From Stappia indica (lineage in GTDB: Bacteria; Pseudomonadota; Alphaproteobacteria; Rhizobiales; Stappiaceae): a DNA stretch of 64,000 bases. The translations under genes and the position numbers were made by a program. Where the stretch lies: contig NZ_MBQE01000001.1 in NCBI RefSeq assembly GCF_001696535.1, positions 248,001-312,000 on the forward strand, in the 5' to 3' direction. The notes beneath the pieces were generated by a model, which saw only the letters and a list, made by a program, of their open reading frames with translations, did no database searches and was not told the DNA's origin. Within the stretch, counting starts at the first letter, position 1. Every line of letters starts with the position of its first letter. Of this stretch, positions 47,351-56,462 are shown in pieces.

Positions 47351-48403
47351 GTGAAACCGCTACAGGCGAGCAAGAGAAAACGGCCGGTCCACATATCCGG
47401 CGACACGCGAACCGTCGCGCTCTGGGGCGGCGGCGCGATGCTCTTCGCCATTGTCGGCGCGGCCTCGATCTTCCTTGCTCACGAATCTCCCTTTCATGCG
47501 CGCCAGGCCGGCACGATGCTTCTTCCGCCGGTCGGCGAAGTCGGCAGCACCGCTTCGATCAATTCCCGCCCATCCGGCGGGGTAGAGATTTATCCGTCCG
47601 ACGGCGGCGTCGAAGGCGCGCAGGCTCGCCGCCTGATGCAGGCCGAACTCGAGACCTTGCGGCGCGAGGTCGCCGAATTGCGCCGTGCCATGTCGGTGAT
47701 GCATGAGCGCGGCGAGATTCTAATCGAGCGCAAGGAGCAGGCCGCCGAGGCAGAAGCCGCAGCCCCGCCCGCCACCTTCCGCGAAAACGTGGACGCAGCC
47801 GTCGACGCGCGCGCCGGCACCCCGACGCCGGTCGAAACGCTGCCCGCGCCGAGCGCCCGGCGCGCCGAGCCGCAGGCAACCGAACAGGTCACTGAAGCTC
47901 CGGAAGCCGACGCAAAAGCGACCGCCGCCAAATCGGAAAACCTCATCGAGGCCGCCCTGCCCGAGACGCTGCGCCAGCCGGTGCGCATCGTTGCCCTTCC
48001 GGTGCCTGGAGAGGCGACGAACACCGCTTCGATCCCGGCAACGAACACGGACGAGACGCCAGCGGAAGCGCCGTCCCTGTCCGTGCGGGATGCTGCTGGG
48101 CACATCGCCTCCGACAGCGGCGACCGCATCCAGCGCACGGATTTCGGTATCGATCTCGGACCATACGCCTCACAGAGTGCGGCAGAAGAGGCCTGGTCGG
48201 GCCTGCGCGCAGCGCACAAGGACCTGCCGACGCAGGTTCTCAGCCGTATCGTTCCGGACGAAGACGGGGGCGAAGGCGTGCGCCTCTATGCCGGCCCCTA
48301 CCCAAACGCTGCCGATGCAGCGGCGACTTGCGTCTACATCGCAGACGAGGGTATCAGTTGCCGGCCCGTGCCGTTCCCGCGGGACCGTACCGAGCAGCGC
48401 TAG
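47351..48403 (+). CDS. Membrane-anchored protein with coiled coil and SPOR-like C-terminal domain
   Basis: A 350-residue bitopic protein. A basic N-terminus (SKRKRPVHISG) precedes one membrane helix (about 21-43). A short coiled coil follows (MQAELETLRREVAELRRAMS), then a long Ala/Pro/Glu-rich linker, then about 75 residues that resemble a SPOR domain: FGIDLGPYASQSAAEEAWSG and later VRLYAGPYPNAADA. SPOR domains bind denuded peptidoglycan at division sites, so a role in septation or wall remodelling is plausible. The SPOR match is by eye. The start is GTG. The coiled-coil plus linker layout is common in this class. Confidence 0.75.
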   Translation: MKPLQASKRKRPVHISGDTRTVALWGGGAMLFAIVGAASIFLAHESPFHARQAGTMLLPPVGEVGSTASINSRPSGGVEIYPSDGGVEGAQARRLMQAELETLRREVAELRRAMSVMHERGEILIERKEQAAEAEAAAPPATFRENVDAAVDARAGTPTPVETLPAPSARRAEPQATEQVTEAPEADAKATAAKSENLIEAALPETLRQPVRIVALPVPGEATNTASIPATNTDETPAEAPSLSVRDAAGHIASDSGDRIQRTDFGIDLGPYASQSAAEEAWSGLRAAHKDLPTQVLSRIVPDEDGGEGVRLYAGPYPNAADAAATCVYIADEGISCRPVPFPRDRTEQR

Positions 48404-48457
48404 AGGCGACCGGACGGCCTGTTGCGAGCGGCTGCCCCTCCCCTGGTCAGGCTTTCC

Positions 48458-49438
48458 ATGTTCGATCCCACGAATGTCCGACAGCGGGCCTTTGCCCTGC
48501 TTCTCGTCATGCCGCTGTTCTTCGCCTCCAACATCGTCATCGGCCGCGCTGCCGCCGATACGGTCGAGCCCTGGACGCTGGCGTTTCTTCGCTGGCTCGT
48601 CGCCCTGCTGATCCTCCTGCCCTTCGCCTTGCCGGGTCTCAAGGCGCACGGGCGCGACATCGTCCGGAACTGGGATCTCATTGGCGTGATGGGCCTGCTC
48701 GGAATGTGGTTCTGCGGCGCCGGCGTCTATTTCGCGCTGCGCTACACCAGCGCCACCAACGGGACGCTAATCTACACGTCATCGCCGGTGCTTATCCTGG
48801 TGCTGGAATGGCTGTTCCGCGGCCGTGCCATCGGCCGGCGCGAAGCCATCGGCATCGTGCTGGCGATCCTCGGCGTCGTCGCCATCGTGGTGAAGGGTTC
48901 GCTCGCCCAGCTGTTCGCGCTCCGCTTCAACGCAGGCGATGTGATCTTCGCCATCGCGGCGCTCAGTTGGGCTGTCTATTCGGTGCTCCTGAAGCGCAGC
49001 ACGCTCTCCGCCGTCCCGACGATGTCGCTCTTCGCGGCGCTTGCCTTTGCCGGCGTCGTCACGCTCGCCCCCTTCACGCTGGTGGAGATCGCCGAAACCG
49101 GACACTTCCCGGCATCCCTCGATGCCTGGCTGTCGATCTTCGGTCTCGCCTCCATTTCCTCCGTTCTGGCCTTCTACTGCTTCCAGCACGGTGTCGCGGT
49201 GATCGGCCCTTCCACGGCGGGGCTGTTCATGTATCTGCTACCGCCCTACGGCGTACTGATGGCCGTGGTGTTCCTGGGCGAGGAACTGCACGGCTATCAC
49301 TTTGCCGGCTTTCTTCTGATCATGGCGGGCCTGCTGCTCGCGACCGCGCCGGCAGCGCTATGGCGCCGGATTGCCGCGATGCTCCCGCCTTCGCTCACGC
49401 ATGCTTTGCCGGGCCGTGCCAGGGCCGCTGCCGAGTAA
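48458..49438 (+). CDS. EamA/DMT family transporter
   Basis: A 326-residue drug/metabolite-type exporter with ten predicted membrane helices in two five-helix EamA repeats. Marks include FALRYTSATNGTLIYTSSPV in repeat 1 and AVIGPSTAGLFMYLLPPYGV in repeat 2. ATG 48458 is preferred to an upstream TTG as AGG stands at good spacing. Substrates of this family (amino acids, metabolites) cannot be read from sequence. It converges on the sox operon with a terminator between. Confidence 0.9.
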   Translation: MFDPTNVRQRAFALLLVMPLFFASNIVIGRAAADTVEPWTLAFLRWLVALLILLPFALPGLKAHGRDIVRNWDLIGVMGLLGMWFCGAGVYFALRYTSATNGTLIYTSSPVLILVLEWLFRGRAIGRREAIGIVLAILGVVAIVVKGSLAQLFALRFNAGDVIFAIAALSWAVYSVLLKRSTLSAVPTMSLFAALAFAGVVTLAPFTLVEIAETGHFPASLDAWLSIFGLASISSVLAFYCFQHGVAVIGPSTAGLFMYLLPPYGVLMAVVFLGEELHGYHFAGFLLIMAGLLLATAPAALWRRIAAMLPPSLTHALPGRARAAAE

Positions 49439-49447
49439 GTCACGCAA

Positions 49448-49476
49448 AAGCCGCCGGACCCAGGGCCCGGCGGCTT
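49448..49476. terminator. Intrinsic terminator at the end of the sox operon
   Basis: Perfect 10-bp stem AAGCCGCCGG / CCGGCGGCTT. On the minus strand it is followed by TTTTGCG, fitting termination of the soxF end; it also follows the EamA stop on the plus strand by 9 bp. Confidence 0.75.
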
Positions 49477-49505
49477 GAAGAGTTTCAGCGGAAAACCGGC
49501 AGGTA

Positions 49506-50783
49506 TCAGCCGAACATGTCGGCCGTGATGCCCTCGTACCAGCCGACCGACTCCTCGTAGGTCGTCTTCCTCAGAGCCGCGTCCTCACCGGTCTGGCTGA
49601 TGAAGCTGTCGACCGAGGTGATCTTTTCTTCGCCGGCTTCGTATCTCGCCCCAACCTTCACGCCGTCGTCGGTCGCGATGAGGCTCCAGCAGGTGTTGGA
49701 GAACCTCGGCGGGAACTTGTTGGAGCCCGTGAGGTCGGCCCGGATCGCCATTGCCGCAACCTTGGCCTGGCTGTTGGCGGAAAAGCCCGACTTCGGCATG
49801 TCGCCGGCAATGCAGGCATCACCGATGACATGGATGTTCGCATCCACCTTGCTTTGCATCGTCGCCGGCTCGATGGCGCAGTAGCCGCTCTCGTTGGTCA
49901 GGCCTGCCGCCTCGGCGATCCGTCCGGCCTTTTGCGCCGGGATGATGTTGGCGACATCCGCCTTGATCGTATCGAGGCCGGTGACGATCTCGCCCGTCTG
50001 CGGGTCGATGCTCTCGATGCCGCCATGGATGGAGGCGGGCAGCCACTCGACCATACCGGGATAGTGCTTCTCCCATCCTTCCATGAAGAGCGCCTGCTTG
50101 GAGAACGCCTCCTTGGGGTCGATCACGACGATCTTCGCCGTCGGATTGGAAGTCTTGAGCACATGCGCGACCATGGAGATGCGCTCGTACGGCCCGGGTG
50201 GGCAGCGATAGGGGTTGGGCGGGGCCACCATGGCGAAGGTACCGCCCTCGCGCATCGCCGCGATCTTGTTCTTCAGCAGCGCGGTCTGCGTTCCCGCCTT
50301 CCAGGCATGCGGCATCAGCGAAGCGGCTTCCAGCGAGTATCCCGGCACGCTGTCATAGATGAGATCGATGCCCGGCGAGACCACCAGCTTGTCGTAAGGC
50401 ACGCTGCCGCCGCCGGCGAGCGCCACCGTCTTCGCATCGCGGTCGATGCCGATCGCCCAGTCATGCACCACGTTCACGCCGAACTCGGAGGCGAGCTTGT
50501 CGTAGGTGTGGCCGATGGATTCCAGCGAACGATAGCCGCCAAGATAGAGGTTGGAGAAGAAGCAGGTGTAGTAGGCCTTCGTCGGCTCGATCAAGGTGAC
50601 GTCGATGGCACCCTGACTGTCCTTGGCGAGATAGCGCGCCGCCGTCGCGCCGCCGGCACCGCCGCCGATCACCACGACCTTCGGCCGCGCCTGGCCATAG
50701 GCCGCACGCCCCATCCCCGACAGCAGTCCTACGCCGGCAATTGCCGCCGTGCCCTTCGCAAACCCGCGCCGTGTAATACCCAT
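49506..50783 (-). CDS. soxF: Sulfide dehydrogenase flavoprotein subunit (FccB/SoxF)
   Basis: Periplasmic flavoprotein that oxidises sulfide and passes electrons to a cytochrome c partner. The 425-residue product has a Tat signal (MGITRRGFAKGTAAIAG), the FAD fold KVVVIGGGAGGATAARYLAK, and redox-cysteine regions YYTCFFSNLYLGG and PYRCPPGPYERIS. GGAGGAGCAGAGC precedes the ATG. The diheme cytochrome gene soxE is 74 bp upstream, forming the flavocytochrome c pair. It is the last gene of the sox operon. Confidence 0.93.
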   Translation of the reverse strand: MGITRRGFAKGTAAIAGVGLLSGMGRAAYGQARPKVVVIGGGAGGATAARYLAKDSQGAIDVTLIEPTKAYYTCFFSNLYLGGYRSLESIGHTYDKLASEFGVNVVHDWAIGIDRDAKTVALAGGGSVPYDKLVVSPGIDLIYDSVPGYSLEAASLMPHAWKAGTQTALLKNKIAAMREGGTFAMVAPPNPYRCPPGPYERISMVAHVLKTSNPTAKIVVIDPKEAFSKQALFMEGWEKHYPGMVEWLPASIHGGIESIDPQTGEIVTGLDTIKADVANIIPAQKAGRIAEAAGLTNESGYCAIEPATMQSKVDANIHVIGDACIAGDMPKSGFSANSQAKVAAMAIRADLTGSNKFPPRFSNTCWSLIATDDGVKVGARYEAGEEKITSVDSFISQTGEDAALRKTTYEESVGWYEGITADMFG

Positions 50784-50857
50784 GCTCTGCTCCTCCCGTT
50801 CCCGCCTTGCGGGTTACCCTCGATTGTTCAACCTGAAGTTATCCTCTTCCCTACTCT

Positions 50858-51601
50858 TCACTCAAGCGTTTCGAAATAGACCGCCAGCGACGCGATCTCC
50901 TCGTCCGTCAGGCTCGCGGCCACGGAGCGCATCACCGGGTTCTCCCGGTGCTTCGACCTGTAGGCATGCATGACGGTCACGAAGCGGCGTGCCGGCCAGC
51001 TGGTGATGGACGGAATGCCCTTGTCCTCGCCGCTGGCCTGGTGACAGGTGACGCATTCGCTGGACAGGTATTCGCCGTAGGCGGAATCACCCGCGATCGA
51101 CAGGATGTGCTCGGGAAGGTCGGGATCGCCTGCCGATGCATGCACGGGCGCCGTCGGCGGCGTTTCGGGAATGTTGGAGGGGCCGGGCGAATGCTGGCGG
51201 ATGAAGGCGACAAGTGCCTTCTGGTCGGCTTCGGCCGTGAGACCGCGGAACTTCATCCGCGTGCCTTTGACCGTCCCCGACGGGTCGCCGATGAAGCGGG
51301 CGAGCGCTGTCTCGTCCCACACCAGACCGCCCTGCCCGGCCTGCTCCATCGCATCGGAATAGCGGAACCCTTCGAGGGTGCCTGCCCGGCGACCGAAGAT
51401 GTTGTTGAGATAGGGTCCGACCGCATGCCGGGCCTTCGGCCCGACCTGATGGCAGGACTGGCACTGGCGGAACAGCTTGCTGCCCTTCTCGACCAGTTCG
51501 TCACGCGCCTGGGCCGAAAGCACGCTTCCCGCCCAGGCAATCGCAAGCGTGATGCCCAGAACGCCAGACAGCACGCCGGACCGAACGCCACTCATTCCCA
51601 T
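50858..51601 (-). CDS. soxE: Diheme c-type cytochrome (SoxE/FccA)
   Basis: Cytochrome subunit expected to pair with SoxF. The 247-residue product has a signal peptide (to about ALSAQA near 31) and two heme c sites, CQSCH at 47-51 and CVTCH at 183-187, in two domains joined by a Pro/Ala linker. Methionine ligands are probably in TRMKFRGL and NPVMRSVAA. The first half resembles class I cytochrome c550; the second resembles FccA. It lies between soxD and soxF. Confidence 0.87.
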   Translation of the reverse strand: MGMSGVRSGVLSGVLGITLAIAWAGSVLSAQARDELVEKGSKLFRQCQSCHQVGPKARHAVGPYLNNIFGRRAGTLEGFRYSDAMEQAGQGGLVWDETALARFIGDPSGTVKGTRMKFRGLTAEADQKALVAFIRQHSPGPSNIPETPPTAPVHASAGDPDLPEHILSIAGDSAYGEYLSSECVTCHQASGEDKGIPSITSWPARRFVTVMHAYRSKHRENPVMRSVAASLTDEEIASLAVYFETLE

Positions 51602-51635
51602 TCTCGCACTCCCCCTCCCAAGGTGACGAGAAACG

Positions 51636-51662
51636 ATCGAAGCCCGCCGTCCCGGGCTCGAT
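51636..51662 (-). other. Intercistronic hairpin between soxD and soxE
   Basis: ATCG-A-AGCCCG pairs with CGGGCTCGAT (one bulged A, 6-base loop), two bases after the soxD stop. The following CGTTTCT is only weakly T-rich, so partial termination or mRNA stabilisation are both possible. Confidence 0.5.
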
Positions 51663-51664
51663 GG

Positions 51665-52327
51665 CTAGTCGACCGACATGCCGGCAGCCTCTTCGTCTTC
51701 CGGTGTCACGTCGATGATACGGGCCCGCTTCGTGATCTTCACATCCGTCTTGCAGTCCGTCATGCACAGTTCGGCCGTCGCCTTCATCGGCTCTTCCGAC
51801 CGCGTATCGTCGATGAACCCATCCTCGTTCGGCATCTTGATCGAGCTGAAATTCTCCTTCGAGAGCTCGAACTCCTCATCCGTCACGACGTCGTTCAGAT
51901 ACAGAAGATATGCAACGATAGCATAGGTTTCGTCGGGGGATAGGCTTTGCGCATTCCCAAATGGCATGGCTCTATAGACGTAATCGTAGACGGTCGACAG
52001 GTACGGCCAGTAAGAGCCGATCGTCTTCACCGGATCGTGCGACGACAGAGAACCAGCCCCGCCGGCCAGAACCGGCCAGCGTCCCGCACCCTCGCCGAAA
52101 TCGCCGTGACAGGCGGCGCATTGCTCCGAGAAGATGGCCTCGCCCTCGGCGACCGTTCCGCGCCCCTCCGGCAGCCCCTGTCCGTCCGGACGCACGTCGA
52201 TGTCCCAGCCGGCAACCTCCTCGGGCGTGGCCGGCGTTCCAAGGCCGAGCTTGCCCGCCGAGGCCGGCATGCTTCCGGCGACGGCCAGCGCCAGGACGAG
52301 AGCCGCGGACTTAAGAGATCTCGACAT
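51665..52327 (-). CDS. soxD: Sulfane dehydrogenase cytochrome subunit SoxD, single-heme form
   Basis: Electron-accepting partner of SoxC. The 220-residue product has a signal peptide ending near PASAGK, one heme c site CAACH at 70-74 and a likely Met ligand at 121 (YRAMPFGNAQSLSPDE). The C-terminal part has CMTDCKTDVKITKRARI, a Cys pair that is not a heme motif. Paracoccus SoxD is about 384 residues with two hemes, so this is a short, one-domain version. ATG 52327 overlaps the soxC end by 17 bases, with GGGAG...GGAAA before it; coupling is expected. Confidence 0.9.
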   Translation of the reverse strand: MSRSLKSAALVLALAVAGSMPASAGKLGLGTPATPEEVAGWDIDVRPDGQGLPEGRGTVAEGEAIFSEQCAACHGDFGEGAGRWPVLAGGAGSLSSHDPVKTIGSYWPYLSTVYDYVYRAMPFGNAQSLSPDETYAIVAYLLYLNDVVTDEEFELSKENFSSIKMPNEDGFIDDTRSEEPMKATAELCMTDCKTDVKITKRARIIDVTPEDEEAAGMSVD

Positions 52328-53600
52328 TTTCCACGCTCCCATCGGCCTTGACCTCCCAGGTCTGGATGCCGTTGTTGTGATAGATGGAGTTGGTTCCGCG
52401 CGCGGCGCGCAGTTCGTTCTTGGTCGGCTGGACGTAGCCCGCATCGTCATAGGCACGCGACTGCAGCAGCAGCGGAGACCCGTCCCAGTCGAACTCGTAG
52501 TAGAAGCGATGCAGCGCCTTCGGCAGGCTCGGCCCGTCGATGCGCGCCTGGTGCCAGTTGCGTCCGCCGTCGGTCGTGACGTCGACCCGGGTGATGCGGC
52601 CGTTGCCCGACCAGGCAAGCCCGCTCAGCACGGTCTGGCCGCGGCTGTGCAGGAGCGGCGCCTGCGGGCTCGGGTTGGTGATCACCGACTTGGTGTCCAT
52701 CACCCAGGTGAAGCGCCGCGCCTTGCCGTTTTCCAGCAGGTCCGTGTATTTCGACGTCTCCTCGCGGGCATGCCACGGCTCGTCGCCCACCTCGATGCGG
52801 CGCAGCCACTTGACCCACATGTTGCCTTCCCAGCCCGGCACCACCAGGCGTGCGGGATAGCCCTGTTCGGGGCGCAGCGCCTCGCCGTTCATCTTGAAGG
52901 CGACCATGCAGTCGTCCAGCGCCTTTTCCAGCGGGATCGAGCGGTTCATGCCGGCGGAATCGCCGCCCTCGGGCATGACCCAGCGGGCATTGGTCTTCAC
53001 CCCCGCCTCTTCCAGCAGGTACTTCAGCGGCACGCCGGTATACATGACACAATGGACCATGCCGTGGGTGAACTGGCAGCCGTTCAGCTGGGCACCGCGC
53101 CATTCCATGCCGGAGTTGGCGGCGCATTCCAGGAAATAGATCCGGTTCTCGCGCGGGAAGCGCTTCAGGTCCTCCAGCGTGAAGACCAGCGGCGTTTCGA
53201 CGAGGCCATTGATCATCAGCCGGAAATCGGTCGGGTTCATATCCGCAACGCCGCTGTGATGGCGCTCGAAGCACAGCCCGTTCGGCGTGATGATGCCGTC
53301 CAGCTCGTGCAGCGGCGTGAAGTTCACCGAACTCTCGCGCGAGGCCGTCAGCCATTCGACGCTGCGGCGCACCACATGCGCCTCGTGCTCGGACGGCATG
53401 CCGTAGGGCGCGGCATCCACGCCGGCGCCCAGATAGCGGCTCCAGTCGGCGACATTCGGCGGCAGATTGTCCGGATTGACCTCCGAGGCCCGGGAAAAGC
53501 CGCCTGTCGCGACCAGCCCGCCAGCCGCAAGTCCCGCCTTCAGAAGCGACCGGCGGCCCGGGCTGGCAAGCACCCCGTCAGGTCCTGGTGTTTTCTTCAT
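52311..53600 (-). CDS. soxC: Sulfane dehydrogenase molybdopterin subunit SoxC
   Basis: Periplasmic molybdenum enzyme of the Sox complex that oxidises sulfane sulfur on SoxY. The 429-residue product has a Tat-type signal (RRSLLKAGLAAGGLVATGG), a sulfite-oxidase fold with the molybdenum-ligand cysteine at about 159 in YFLECAANSGMEWRG, and a C-terminal dimerisation domain (WSGNGRITRVDVTTDGGRNW). GGAGGACGAG before ATG 53600 decides the start over an ATG six codons upstream. Presence of SoxCD means full thiosulfate oxidation without sulfur globules. Confidence 0.95.
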   Translation of the reverse strand: MKKTPGPDGVLASPGRRSLLKAGLAAGGLVATGGFSRASEVNPDNLPPNVADWSRYLGAGVDAAPYGMPSEHEAHVVRRSVEWLTASRESSVNFTPLHELDGIITPNGLCFERHHSGVADMNPTDFRLMINGLVETPLVFTLEDLKRFPRENRIYFLECAANSGMEWRGAQLNGCQFTHGMVHCVMYTGVPLKYLLEEAGVKTNARWVMPEGGDSAGMNRSIPLEKALDDCMVAFKMNGEALRPEQGYPARLVVPGWEGNMWVKWLRRIEVGDEPWHAREETSKYTDLLENGKARRFTWVMDTKSVITNPSPQAPLLHSRGQTVLSGLAWSGNGRITRVDVTTDGGRNWHQARIDGPSLPKALHRFYYEFDWDGSPLLLQSRAYDDAGYVQPTKNELRAARGTNSIYHNNGIQTWEVKADGSVENVEIS

Positions 53601-53633
53601 CTCGTCCTCCGCAGGCATCTTTTCAGATACGCG

Positions 53634-53651
53634 ATTTCATATGATTGAATA
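53634..53651. promoter_or_regulatory. SoxR/SqrR-like operator candidate before soxC
   Basis: TTTC-ATATGATT-GAAT, one mismatch from ATTC-N8-GAAT, in an AT-rich patch 35-50 bp before soxC. It would allow a separate regulated promoter for soxCDEF. Confidence 0.45.
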
Positions 53652-53684
53652 TTAAGGGCGGAGCTTCACCCCGCATCCGCTCTC

Positions 53685-55379
53685 TCAGATCCCGGTGACG
53701 CGCACGGCGCGGTTCGGCTCCAGCGTGACCGTGCCGCGGTCCTTCAGATGGGCCTCGACCACATCCCAGATCGCGGGGCCTTCCGTCCCCTCGTTCACGC
53801 TGGCCCAGCCGGTCACCACATAGCTCTTGCCGGCCTCGACGGCCGTCCCGTCGGCGATGACCGTCATGTCGGAAATCCGGCTGCCGATCTCCTTGGTGGG
53901 ATCGATCGAATAGGCCATGCCGCCGACGCGGACCATGTCGCCGCCCTGCTGGTAATAGGGATCGACGTTGAAGAGGTTGTCCGCCACATCCTCGAGGATG
54001 TCCTTCAGCATCGCGCCGGTCATTTCCGACCGGTAGGCGGCCGGATAGGTCATCGACGTCGCGTTGTGCAGGTCCTCGACGGTGATCGGCTGGCCGGCCG
54101 GTACCGACGTCCCCCATCGGAAGCCCGGAGACAGGGCGATCTGCGCCTCGCGCTGCTCCAGCAGCGCATCGCAGATGAGATCGTCGAACGTGCCGTTGAA
54201 GTTGCCGCGCCGATAGAGCAGCGTTTCGGTCGTCGCCAGTTCGCGCGCCAGCTCGTCCGCATGGGGTGCACGGACCTTTTCCACCAGCGCAGCCATCTCC
54301 GCGTCCGGCGTGATGACATCCGAGAAGATCGGGATCAGCCGGTAGCGGAAGTCCTTCACCTCGCCGCCCTGCACGTCGAGATCGAGGCGCGAGACGAACT
54401 TGCCGTTGGAGCCGGTGGCGACCAGCAGCGTCTTGCCCACCTTCACCGGCTCGGGCAGAGCATCATGCGTGTGGCCGGTGAGGATCACGTCGAGACCGGT
54501 GACGCGGCTTGCCAGCTTGCGGTCGACGTCGAAGCCGTTATGCGACAGCAGGACGACGAGTTCAGCGCCTTCCGCACGCACCGCATCGATATTCGCCTGC
54601 ACCTCCTCCTCGCGGATGCCGAACGACCAGTCGGGCATCATCCAGCGCGGATTGGCGACCGGCGTATAGGGGAAGGCCTGGCCGATCACGGCGACCTTGA
54701 TCCCGCCGCGCTCGAAGATGCGATAGGGCTCGAAGACCGCCTCGTCCCATTCGGTGTCGCGGATATTGCTGCCGAGGAAGGCATAGGGAAGTCCCTCGAC
54801 CAGTTCCTTGACGCGCTCCGCCCCGTAGGTGAACTCCCAATGGCCGGTCATCGCATCGGGCGCCAGCGCGTTCATGACCTCGATCATGTCCATGCCGCCG
54901 GTGTTTAGAGAGGTATAGCTGCCCTGCCAGGTGTCGCCGCCGTCGAGGAACAGCATCCGATCCTCGCGCTCGGCACGGATCGACTTCAGCACGGTGGCGA
55001 TGCGGTCGACGCCGCCCATCCGCCCATAGGCGCGCGACAGGGAATCGAAATCGACCGACGTCAGCGCATAGGCTTCCGGAGAGCCCGGCTGCAGGTTGTA
55101 GAGCTTGAGGAAATCCTCGCCGGTCACGTGCGGCGGCAGGCCCTTCACCTCGCCGACGCCCAGATTGGTCGACGGCTCGCGGAAGTAGACCGGCATCAGC
55201 TGGGCGTGGATGTCCGTCAGATGCACCAACGTGACGTTGCCGAGCGGCCGGAACGACAGCAGGTCGTCCTGGCTCAGGCTCTGCTGGGCCGCCAGCCGCG
55301 CCCACTGGCCGAAGCCGGAACCGCTGGTCAGGGCACCGGCGGCCACCGCCGCCATCAGGAACTCACGCCGGGAAATCAT
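53685..55379 (-). CDS. soxB: Thiosulfohydrolase SoxB
   Basis: Dimanganese hydrolase that releases sulfate from SoxY-bound thiosulfonate. The 564-residue product has a Tat signal (MISRREFLMAAVAAGA) and metallophosphatase motifs: LVHLTDIHAQLMPVYFREPS near 51-70, LFLDGGDTWQGS, MTGHWEFTYG, LLSHNGFDVDR and ILTGHTHDALPE. The C-terminal 5'-nucleotidase-like domain is complete (YYQQGGDMVRVGGMAYSID). It lies between soxA and soxC. Confidence 0.97.
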   Translation of the reverse strand: MISRREFLMAAVAAGALTSGSGFGQWARLAAQQSLSQDDLLSFRPLGNVTLVHLTDIHAQLMPVYFREPSTNLGVGEVKGLPPHVTGEDFLKLYNLQPGSPEAYALTSVDFDSLSRAYGRMGGVDRIATVLKSIRAEREDRMLFLDGGDTWQGSYTSLNTGGMDMIEVMNALAPDAMTGHWEFTYGAERVKELVEGLPYAFLGSNIRDTEWDEAVFEPYRIFERGGIKVAVIGQAFPYTPVANPRWMMPDWSFGIREEEVQANIDAVRAEGAELVVLLSHNGFDVDRKLASRVTGLDVILTGHTHDALPEPVKVGKTLLVATGSNGKFVSRLDLDVQGGEVKDFRYRLIPIFSDVITPDAEMAALVEKVRAPHADELARELATTETLLYRRGNFNGTFDDLICDALLEQREAQIALSPGFRWGTSVPAGQPITVEDLHNATSMTYPAAYRSEMTGAMLKDILEDVADNLFNVDPYYQQGGDMVRVGGMAYSIDPTKEIGSRISDMTVIADGTAVEAGKSYVVTGWASVNEGTEGPAIWDVVEAHLKDRGTVTLEPNRAVRVTGI

Positions 55380-55487
55380 GCTCGCTCATCCACTCCGGGT
55401 CGTTCTTCGCCATCGCCCGTGAACGGGCAAAGCGAAGCCGTTGCGCCGCAAGGGCGCGAACGGAACACCTCTGTTTTCGTCAATGGT

Positions 55488-55509
55488 CGGGGCGGCACTC
55501 GCCGCCCCG
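55488..55509 (-). other. Intercistronic hairpin between soxA and soxB
   Basis: Perfect 9-bp stem CGGGGCGGC / GCCGCCCCG with loop ACTC, 13 bases after the soxA stop. No T-run follows on the minus strand. Confidence 0.6.
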
Positions 55510-55522
55510 GATCCGGTCGCGC

Positions 55523-56377
55523 CTAGTTGCGCACCGCCGGCGTCTCGACCGAAAGGCCCGTCCCGCGCCAGGCGAGATAGGTCTCAAGCGCGACGAATTC
55601 GTCCGACCCCACGTCATAGGGTTCGGCACGGACATCCGCCATGCAGCCCTTCAGGCGACGATGCAGGGAGCCCATCTTCTGCCACTTCAGCCGGTAGGTC
55701 GGGAAACCGTTGGACTGGCCTTGGCTGAGATGGTCGGCGCGGATGTAGTTGCCGTAGTTGCTTTCATGGCAACTGGCGCAGGCGAGATCCAGCTGACCGC
55801 TGCGGGTGTAGTAGATCTCCTTGCCCTTGTCCCACCAGCTCTGCATGGCGCCGGCCTTGAGGTCGAGCGCGACAGGCATGCCGCGGGACTGCAGGCCGAC
55901 ATAGGCCGTCATGCCCAGCATCTGGTCGGATTCCCATTTCCAGGCATCCGCACCCATGCGCTCGGTCCGGCAGGCGTTGACATACTGCTCCAGCGCCATC
56001 GGCTTGCCGGCGGCCTCGTTCCACTTCGGCATGGAGGCGCGAACGCCCTTCATGCTTTCGGAGGCATCGCCGTGGCAGCTCTCGCAGGACTTGCCTGCGC
56101 TGCCCTCGACCGTCGACCAGAGCGTCTCGCCCTGCTCGACCATCAGGAAGCCGGGGTTGTTGAAGTCGTCGAGCTCGAGGTCCTGGGTTTCCTTGGTCCT
56201 GAACTCGAAGCCGGAGATCACCTCGCTCAGGGGGTGCCCCTCGGGCGGCGCCACCCGCGTCACGATGGTCGTACCGTCGATGCTCGGCATCTCGGTCTCG
56301 TCACCGATCGCGGCTCCTGTCGCCAGGACCACAACAGCGGCGGTGCCGGCGATAAGTGTGCCCGCAAGTTTCTTCAT
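55523..56377 (-). CDS. soxA: Diheme cytochrome SoxA (L-cysteine S-thiosulfotransferase subunit)
   Basis: With SoxX, attaches thiosulfate to the SoxY carrier cysteine. The 284-residue product has a signal peptide (to about residue 24), heme sites CESCH at 98-102 and CASCH at 200-204, and the catalytic heme-ligand cysteine at 245 in RLKGCMADVRAEPYD. GGGGGAGGC stands before ATG 56377. The long open frame upstream was rejected since it overlaps soxZ and lacks family sequence. This is the diheme type of SoxA. Confidence 0.96.
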   Translation of the reverse strand: MKKLAGTLIAGTAAVVVLATGAAIGDETEMPSIDGTTIVTRVAPPEGHPLSEVISGFEFRTKETQDLELDDFNNPGFLMVEQGETLWSTVEGSAGKSCESCHGDASESMKGVRASMPKWNEAAGKPMALEQYVNACRTERMGADAWKWESDQMLGMTAYVGLQSRGMPVALDLKAGAMQSWWDKGKEIYYTRSGQLDLACASCHESNYGNYIRADHLSQGQSNGFPTYRLKWQKMGSLHRRLKGCMADVRAEPYDVGSDEFVALETYLAWRGTGLSVETPAVRN

Positions 56378-56431
56378 ATGCCTCCCCCTGTGATGCGAGC
56401 TGCCAACCCGCTTGTGCCGTTCGAATGTCCA

Positions 56432-56451
56432 CCGGCGACCCCCATCGCCGG
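56432..56451 (-). other. Intercistronic hairpin between soxZ and soxA
   Basis: Perfect 7-bp stem CCGGCGA / TCGCCGG with a 6-base loop, 11 bases after the soxZ stop. No T-run. Confidence 0.5.
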
Positions 56452-56462
56452 CAGGGCCCGCC

